A stretch of DNA of 17,272 nt from Deltaproteobacteria bacterium (GTDB lineage: Bacteria > Chloroflexota > Dehalococcoidia > Dehalococcoidales > BS750m-G39): NCBI GenBank assembly GCA_030606505.1, contig JAUWGI010000007.1, forward strand, positions 1-17,272. The letters are read 5' to 3'. Shown here in pieces: positions 13,628 through 17,272 of the stretch. The notes beneath the pieces were generated by a model that saw only the letters and a list, made by a program, of their open reading frames with translations, made no database searches and was not told where the DNA came from. Every line of letters begins with the position of its first letter. The first letter of the stretch is position 1. Position numbers and translations under genes: made by a program.

Positions 13628-14044
13628 CTAACTAGTCTTTCTCCGGCACTCTTTACAGAGTCCGCTCATAACTATATGCTTGAAATCAATGTGAAAGCCG
13701 TATTCCTCCCCGATTGACCTCTCCACCGGTGCAAAAATGTCTTCATCGCAGTCTATGGACTGGCCGCATTTACGGCATACCAGGTGATGGTGGTGCCCTT
13801 CTTCGGGGTGGTGATAGATGAACTTGTCGCCCAGTGCGCTTTTGTACACACAGCCGGCCTTTTCCAAGAGTTCCAGAGTGCGGTATATGGTTGACTTATG
13901 TACCCCCGGCATTCTAGCTTGGACATGGGTGATGATTTTCTCGGTGGTGAGGTGGGCCTCATTATCATGGATGATGTCCATGATTAGTTTACGCTGCGGA
14001 GTAAGCTTAAATCCCTTTTCCTTGAATGTGACAACGCAACTCAT
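13628..14044 (-). CDS. Fur-family metal-responsive transcriptional regulator
   Basis: A 138-residue DNA-binding repressor of the Fur/Zur/Nur/PerR family, full length. The winged helix spans about 10-75, with the recognition helix in KSTIYRTLELLEKAG (50-64). The C-terminal dimerisation domain has the structural zinc site CRKC (90-93) and CKEC (130-133), plus a histidine cluster HHHHL (84-88) and His118 and His123 near the regulatory site. By eye, the position equivalent to PerR Asp85 is His79, which argues against peroxide sensing by PerR chemistry. Which metal it senses cannot be decided from sequence. The next genes in the same direction encode a nickel/cobalt-type importer, so Nur-like or Zur-like function is the best guess. 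Its promoter overlaps a palindrome, suggesting autoregulation. Confidence 0.92.
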   Translation of the reverse strand: MSCVVTFKEKGFKLTPQRKLIMDIIHDNEAHLTTEKIITHVQARMPGVHKSTIYRTLELLEKAGCVYKSALGDKFIYHHPEEGHHHHLVCRKCGQSIDCDEDIFAPVERSIGEEYGFHIDFKHIVMSGLCKECRRKTS

Positions 14045-14054
14045 CGTAATTGCA

Positions 14055-14093
14055 CCTGGTTGTAATTATAATCCAGGCGGTTTATGTTGTCAA
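14055..14093 (-). promoter_or_regulatory. Consensus promoter of the Fur-family gene with overlapping palindrome
   Basis: On the - strand a perfect TTGACA (14088-14093) and a perfect TATAAT (14065-14070) are spaced by 17 bases, a full consensus promoter. A palindrome with arms CCTGG (14055-14059) and CCAGG (14073-14077) around 13 A/T-rich bases covers the -10. Its core (TTGTAATTATAAT) partly resembles Fur/PerR boxes. This is where an autorepressor would bind. Confidence 0.7.
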
Positions 14094-14229
14094 TAGACAG
14101 TTAATTATCATTTAGCCAGGTATCCTGGATAGTTGATTTGTTGCTCTGATATTGGGTGTGTAAATCGTCAGGGTAAACGGGACACCGCCGGCAATAGTGA
14201 AATAAAATTTCGGTACAAATTGTACACTA
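14094..14229. other. Non-coding spacer upstream of the Fur-family gene
   Basis: This is part of the 446-base gap between the Fur-family start (14044) and the preferred start of the membrane protein (14491). It is AT-rich, holds no credible ORF, and shows no hairpin or repeat that I can support. The rest of the gap holds the tRNA remnant, a small hairpin, a featureless stretch (14310-14419) and the promoter at 14420-14448. Confidence 0.5.
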
Positions 14230-14279
14230 TGGTGGGTGCTAGAGGACTCGAACCTCTGACCCCCTGCGTGTAAAGCAGG
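14230..14279 (-). pseudogene. 3' half of a tRNA-Val (anticodon TAC), truncated
   Basis: Read on the - strand, 14279 to 14230 gives a complete anticodon arm: CCTGC stem, TTTACAC loop with anticodon TAC at 14270-14272, and GCAGG. A variable loop follows, then a perfect T arm (AGAGG-TTCGAGT-CCTCT, 14241-14257), the 3' acceptor strand AGCACCC, discriminator A and an encoded CCA. The D arm and the 5' acceptor strand are absent: the matching GGGTGCT is not found in the next 120 bases upstream. It cannot make a working tRNA. The break at the anticodon stem is typical of the segment duplicated when an integrative element recombines into a tRNA gene, so this may be an attachment-site remnant. Confidence 0.8.
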
Positions 14280-14292
14280 CAGGATAAAAGGC

Positions 14293-14309
14293 GGAGGCCG
14301 CTTGCCTCC
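14293..14309. terminator. Small GC hairpin beside the tRNA remnant, possible terminator
   Basis: GGAGGC (14293-14298) pairs with GCCTCC (14304-14309) around a 5-base loop. On the + strand it is followed by TTTCTGACTTT; on the - strand by GCC then TTTTAT. The stem is short and the U tracts are broken, so a terminator role is only possible. It sits exactly where the missing 5' half of the tRNA should be. Confidence 0.3.
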
Positions 14310-14419
14310 TTTCTGACTTTCCTGTACGCTGTCAGTAATCCAGTGTCAAGACCATCCTTGCCTAGTTTCAAATTACCTCTGCACTTTTAGATGAATTGTG
14401 CAGGATCGTCTTCTGATTA

Positions 14420-14448
14420 TTGACAGTCTCACATGGTCTGGATATCAT
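14420..14448 (+). promoter_or_regulatory. Promoter of the M50-like membrane protein gene
   Basis: A perfect TTGACA (14420-14425) is followed after exactly 17 bases by TATCAT (14443-14448), one base from consensus. Transcription would begin near 14455. This places the promoter inside the longest open frame (GTG at 14398) and so argues against that start. Confidence 0.7.
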
Positions 14449-14490
14449 TCAACCAATATGCTCATACTGGTTTTCATCAAGGATCTGCTC

Positions 14491-15318
14491 ATGACCACAT
14501 TTGGCCAGATGGCTTCTTTATTGGCCGGTGTTTTTATTTTTGGCCTGTTGATACATCTCATCTCGCTCTTTACCTTCAGATCTATAGAAAGGGCATTTGG
14601 GAACAAAGGAATATATATTGTAGTCTGGCTGGGGACACCGGTTCATGAGTTGGGGCATGCCATTTTCTGTGTTATTTTCATGCACAAGATTGTGGAGATT
14701 AAATTTTTCAAGCCGGATCCGCTTACAGGAACACTGGGTTACGTATCTCACCAATGGAACCGTTCAAATCCATGGCAGGTATTGGGCAATTTATTCATCG
14801 GCATCGGCCCGGTAATACTCGGGAGTGCCGTGCTGTTCGCAATATTCTATTTCCTGATTCCAGATAGTTCGCTGGCCTGGGATTCTATCTCAGCCAGGGT
14901 CGGCGAGATTGATAATAGCTGCTTGATAGGGAGTTATTTTGAGGTTATTCGGGCCTCGGCGTTGACTATCGTTAAGTTAATATTTACCATCTCCAATTTA
15001 ACCAGCTGGAGGTTTTGGGTCTTTTGCTATTTATCCATTTGCGTGGCCTCAAATATCAGACTAAGCCCGTCGGACATAAAAGGCTCCTTGTCTGGTTTGG
15101 GATGTTTAGTATTGCTTTTTCTCTTGATAAATTTCTTGGGGCTTGTAACTGGCCTCGGTGCTGAGAGATTATTCCCCTTTTCGGCATCCTCGCTCGGTAT
15201 AGTTTACAGCTTACTGATACTTGCTCTAACTATGGCTGTAATCGGGTTTTTGCTGACTTATTTCATATCAGCTACGTATGTCAAGATTAGACGCGGGTAT
15301 ATATTGAATCCGTTTTAG
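14491..15318 (+). CDS. M50-like integral membrane protein with HELGH zinc motif
   Basis: A 275-residue hydrophobic protein. It has a transmembrane helix at about 5-27, then WLGTPVHELGHAIFC with the HExxH zinc-protease signature at 52-56. KIVEIKFFKPDPLTGTLGYVSH (about 65-86) and GNLFIGIGPVILGS (about 98-111) follow, then at least three further helices (about 135-160, 190-215 and 240-265). TPVHELGHA, LGYVSH and FIGIGP are shared with a group of uncharacterised M50-like membrane proteins; no substrate is known to me. ATG 14491 is chosen because AGGA lies 7 bases before it and the promoter at 14420-14448 excludes the GTG at 14398; ATG 14458 has no ribosome site. The gene is AT-richer than its neighbours (26 of 60 G+C at 15001-15060, against 39 of 60 at 12301-12360), hinting at separate origin. 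Confidence 0.75.
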   Translation: MTTFGQMASLLAGVFIFGLLIHLISLFTFRSIERAFGNKGIYIVVWLGTPVHELGHAIFCVIFMHKIVEIKFFKPDPLTGTLGYVSHQWNRSNPWQVLGNLFIGIGPVILGSAVLFAIFYFLIPDSSLAWDSISARVGEIDNSCLIGSYFEVIRASALTIVKLIFTISNLTSWRFWVFCYLSICVASNIRLSPSDIKGSLSGLGCLVLLFLLINFLGLVTGLGAERLFPFSASSLGIVYSLLILALTMAVIGFLLTYFISATYVKIRRGYILNPF

Positions 15319-15392
15319 CCTGTCTACACGTGAGGAAAAAACAAATCAGCACACAAAATGGCTTGCTAATTTATTTTCAAACTTGTGGGTTA

Positions 15393-15409
15393 GATTCGAA
15401 CGGGCGACC
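15393..15409 (-). other. tRNA T-arm-like trace
   Basis: Read on the - strand this gives GGTCGCCCGTTCGAATC, containing the nine-base T-loop consensus GTTCGAATC. The flanking bases cannot pair as a T stem, and no acceptor, CCA or anticodon arm is present. It may be a badly decayed tRNA end or a chance match. Confidence 0.2.
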
Positions 15410-15485
15410 TTTGGTTAGCGGCATTGAACTTCACCCTTAGCAAAAACTTTGCTTTCTCGCCCTGGCTATATTAAAATGTGATTTC

Positions 15486-15567
15486 GGGGGGAGCAAGCAA
15501 GGGTTTAAATTCTAAGCTGGGAGATAGCAATGAAAACGAATAGAGATGAGGGGGGAGCAAGCCAGGG
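15486..15567 (+). repeat. Near-perfect 18-base direct repeat around the start of the second [2Fe-2S] gene
   Basis: GGGGGGAGCAAGCNAGGG occurs at 15486-15503 and again at 15550-15567, with 17 of 18 bases identical and 64 bases between starts. The first copy is in the untranslated leader. The second is within the codons for residues 7-13 of the [2Fe-2S] subunit (GGASQG). A local duplication of the ribosome-binding region is one explanation. Confidence 0.7.
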
Positions 15568-16063
15568 GGTGGCAACCGCGGAGAAGAATATCAGTCTCAC
15601 TGTGAATGGGAAGCGGCACGAGCTTGCGGTCGGTAAAGACGTCAACCCTGACCACACACTGGCTTATACACTCAGGGAAACGCTGGGCTACACCGGAACC
15701 AAGATAGCCTGCGACCACGGTTCCTGCGGCGCCTGCACGGTTCTCATGGACGGAGAGGCGGTTCTATCCTGCACGATGTTGACCGTGGAGTGTAACGGTA
15801 AGAACATAACCACCATCGAGGGTCTGGAAAAGAGAGAAACCGGGGAGTTACACCCGCTCCAGCAGGCCTTTATCGACTACACAGCCTTTCAGTGCGGGTT
15901 CTGTACCCCGGGCATAATCTTGAGCGCCAAAGCACTGCTGGATAAAAACCCTTCACCAACGGAAGAGGACATAAAGCAAGAGCTGGCAGGACACTATTGC
16001 CGGTGTGTAAGTCATTATTTGGTTATCAAAGCAATCCTAGCAGTAGCTGGAAAAGGCAGGTGA
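15530..16063 (+). CDS. Second molybdenum hydroxylase, [2Fe-2S] small subunit
   Basis: A 177-residue electron-transfer subunit paralogous to the one at 9361-9864. The ferredoxin domain (about 20-100) has Cys61, Cys66, Cys69 and Cys81 (CDHGSCGAC, VLSC). The helical domain (about 110-175) has CGFC (122-125) and CRC (157-159). The two paralogues share stretches such as AKALLDKNPSP. GGAG lies 6 bases before the ATG. The first 18 residues are a polar extension before the conserved fold, part of it encoded by the repeated GGGGGGAGCAAGC. A GTG at 15569 would remove most of it, but the ATG has the better-placed ribosome site. The Mo subunit follows 5 bases after the stop. I see no strong promoter in the 211-base gap before this gene, only a TATATT at about 15467 without a partner. 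Confidence 0.92.
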   Translation: MKTNRDEGGASQGVATAEKNISLTVNGKRHELAVGKDVNPDHTLAYTLRETLGYTGTKIACDHGSCGACTVLMDGEAVLSCTMLTVECNGKNITTIEGLEKRETGELHPLQQAFIDYTAFQCGFCTPGIILSAKALLDKNPSPTEEDIKQELAGHYCRCVSHYLVIKAILAVAGKGR

Positions 16064-16068
16064 TATGA

Positions 16069-17272
16069 ATGGGTGAGGAATATAGGCATATAGGAAAGGC
16101 AACACCGCGGAAAGATGCACGGGCAATCGTAACGGGAAGAGCACAGTATATTGATGATATGAAGCTGCCGGGAATGCTGTACGGGAAGGTTTTGCGAAGT
16201 CCGTATCCCCATGCACATATCAAGAATATCGACACCAGTAAGGCAGAGGTATACCCCGGTGTTAAGGCGGTACTCACCTATAAGAATGTCCCCGGGTGGA
16301 TGGGTGGGGTGCCCTATCACCGCCCTGTCCTGGACAGCACAATGCGTTTCGTTGGGGATGCTGTCGCTCTGGTGGCGGCAGAGACTGAGGAAACAGCCAA
16401 TGAGGCGTTGGAACTAATAGATGTAGAGTACGAACAACTGCCGGCCGTCTATGACATGGAGGAAGCGGCCAGGCCCGGAGCGCCTCAGCTCCACGAGAGA
16501 ATTCCCGGTAATGTTTTCCCGCGTGGTTTCCGTGCCATCGGGGAAAAAGCCCTGCAAGAACTGGTTATGGGTGATGTGGAAAAGGGATTTAGTGAGGCTG
16601 ACATTATCGAGGAAGCCACCTGCGCCTACGAAAACATCCCCAACCCCCTCCCCCCAGAGCCACCGGGAGTGATAGCTAGCTGGGAAGACCCCGAGCATCT
16701 GACCCTCTACACGGCGTCGCAATCGGTGCCGATGAACCGTAATTTTGGACAACCTCTCCTGGGGCTCATTGATATACGGGTTATTGGTACCCAGTGCGGC
16801 GGTAGTTATGGGACCAAAAATGCCAATATGATACCTATGGTTCATGCAGCGGCACTGGCTAAAGCGGCGGGTAGTCCGGTCAAAGTATATTTTACTAAGG
16901 AAGAGCATTTTAATGCCTACACGCTGAGGTTAGGCTCCCGAATTCATGCCAGGATAGGCATAAAGAAGGACGGTACGGTAACGGCTCTCCAGGGCGAATG
17001 GTTTGTCGATACCGGTGCCGCTTCGGAGATGGCCCAGGTCCAGGTCGCCGTCGGCCTCGGCGAGACGCAGCTTTTGATAAGGTGCCCCAACTGGAACCTG
17101 CAACCCCAGCTGGTATGCACCAACCGCAGCCCCTCGGGGGTGGTCAGGGGTTTCGGTGGGCAGGAGTTAAACTGCGCGCTCTTACCGCTGCTGACGGTGG
17201 TTATGGAGAAGGCCGACCTGGACCCCGTCGACTTCTTTAAGAAAAACTACATGGCTCCCGGTGCCGGCTTCT
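16069..17272 (+). CDS. Second molybdenum hydroxylase, molybdopterin-binding subunit (3' end outside window)
   Basis: The frame from ATG 16069 is open to the window edge (401 codons), about half of a normal 750-800-residue subunit. It starts HIGKATPRKDARAIVTGRAQ, the usual opening of the a/b-hammerhead domain (about 8-125). The first Mo-lobe loop is GTQCGGSYGTK (240-250), and the canonical RGFGGQE is at 360-366, unlike the divergent subunit at 6905-9364. AGGTGA (16058-16063) at the end of the preceding gene serves as ribosome site. No FAD-subunit gene lies between the [2Fe-2S] gene and this one; it may follow outside the window. The catalytic C-terminal glutamate is not in view, so activity and substrate cannot be judged. 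Confidence 0.93.
   Translation, partial: MGEEYRHIGKATPRKDARAIVTGRAQYIDDMKLPGMLYGKVLRSPYPHAHIKNIDTSKAEVYPGVKAVLTYKNVPGWMGGVPYHRPVLDSTMRFVGDAVALVAAETEETANEALELIDVEYEQLPAVYDMEEAARPGAPQLHERIPGNVFPRGFRAIGEKALQELVMGDVEKGFSEADIIEEATCAYENIPNPLPPEPPGVIASWEDPEHLTLYTASQSVPMNRNFGQPLLGLIDIRVIGTQCGGSYGTKNANMIPMVHAAALAKAAGSPVKVYFTKEEHFNAYTLRLGSRIHARIGIKKDGTVTALQGEWFVDTGAASEMAQVQVAVGLGETQLLIRCPNWNLQPQLVCTNRSPSGVVRGFGGQELNCALLPLLTVVMEKADLDPVDFFKKNYMAPGAGF

Noticed and set aside
13605..13630. Run of seven T on the - strand after the Fur-family stop, as an intrinsic terminator
   Set aside because: No GC-rich stem precedes it. The AT-rich stretch is better explained as upstream DNA of the lipoprotein promoter.
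14398..14490. GTG start giving a 306-residue M50-like protein
   Set aside because: A TTGACA-N17-TATCAT promoter lies inside this segment, and a proper ribosome site precedes the ATG at 14491.
15439..15453. AGCAAA/TTTGCT hairpin after the M50-like gene as a terminator
   Set aside because: The stem is AT-rich, only 6 bp, and followed by TTCTCGCC rather than a U tract.
1..17272. CRISPR array, insertion sequence or integrase gene
   Set aside because: I saw no regularly spaced repeats, no transposase-like frame and no integrase in the window. The only hint of mobility is the tRNA-Val remnant.

Overview
The window looks like a chromosomal segment of an anaerobic bacterium. Good Shine-Dalgarno sites and near-consensus TTGACA/TATAAT promoters argue for Bacteria. 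The archaeal-type NrpR regulator beside glnA, the two molybdenum hydroxylase gene sets and the metal ECF transporter fit a Dehalococcoidia-like Chloroflexota lineage, but that assignment is inference.

Left end (1-3457, + strand): the 3' end of a glutamine synthetase gene, a glutamine-dependent NAD synthetase (nadE) 18 bases later, and an NrpR-type nitrogen regulator with its own extended -10 promoter. This is a nitrogen-assimilation neighbourhood. A 10-bp hairpin separates it from the next operon, which converges on it.

Middle left (3458-9981, - strand): one operon read right to left from a TTGAAA-N17-TATAAT promoter. It encodes a [2Fe-2S] subunit, a molybdopterin subunit, a composite flavoprotein and a zinc-dependent alcohol dehydrogenase. 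Two of the three junctions are 4-base ATGA overlaps. The flavoprotein is the most unusual protein here: a complete GltD/NfnL-like Fe-S/FAD/NAD(P)H module sits inside a CoxM/PaoB-type FAD subunit. The likely product is a molybdenum hydroxylase with a built-in NAD(P)H port, made together with a dehydrogenase that could produce or consume a related alcohol or aldehyde.

Middle right (10014-14093, - strand): a Fur-family regulator, then a lipoprotein with a His/Cys-rich C-terminal tail, a NikL-like membrane-anchored protein, CbiM/NikM, CbiQ and CbiO. This reads as a nickel or cobalt ECF importer with its regulator and a candidate new extracytoplasmic metal-binding lipoprotein. The fur and lipoprotein promoters carry candidate operators, and the lipoprotein leader can fold.

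Right end (14094-17272): a truncated tRNA-Val 3' half, which may be an integration scar, then an AT-rich gene for an M50-like membrane protein with its own promoter. A second, + strand molybdenum hydroxylase set follows: a [2Fe-2S] subunit and a molybdopterin subunit cut by the window edge.
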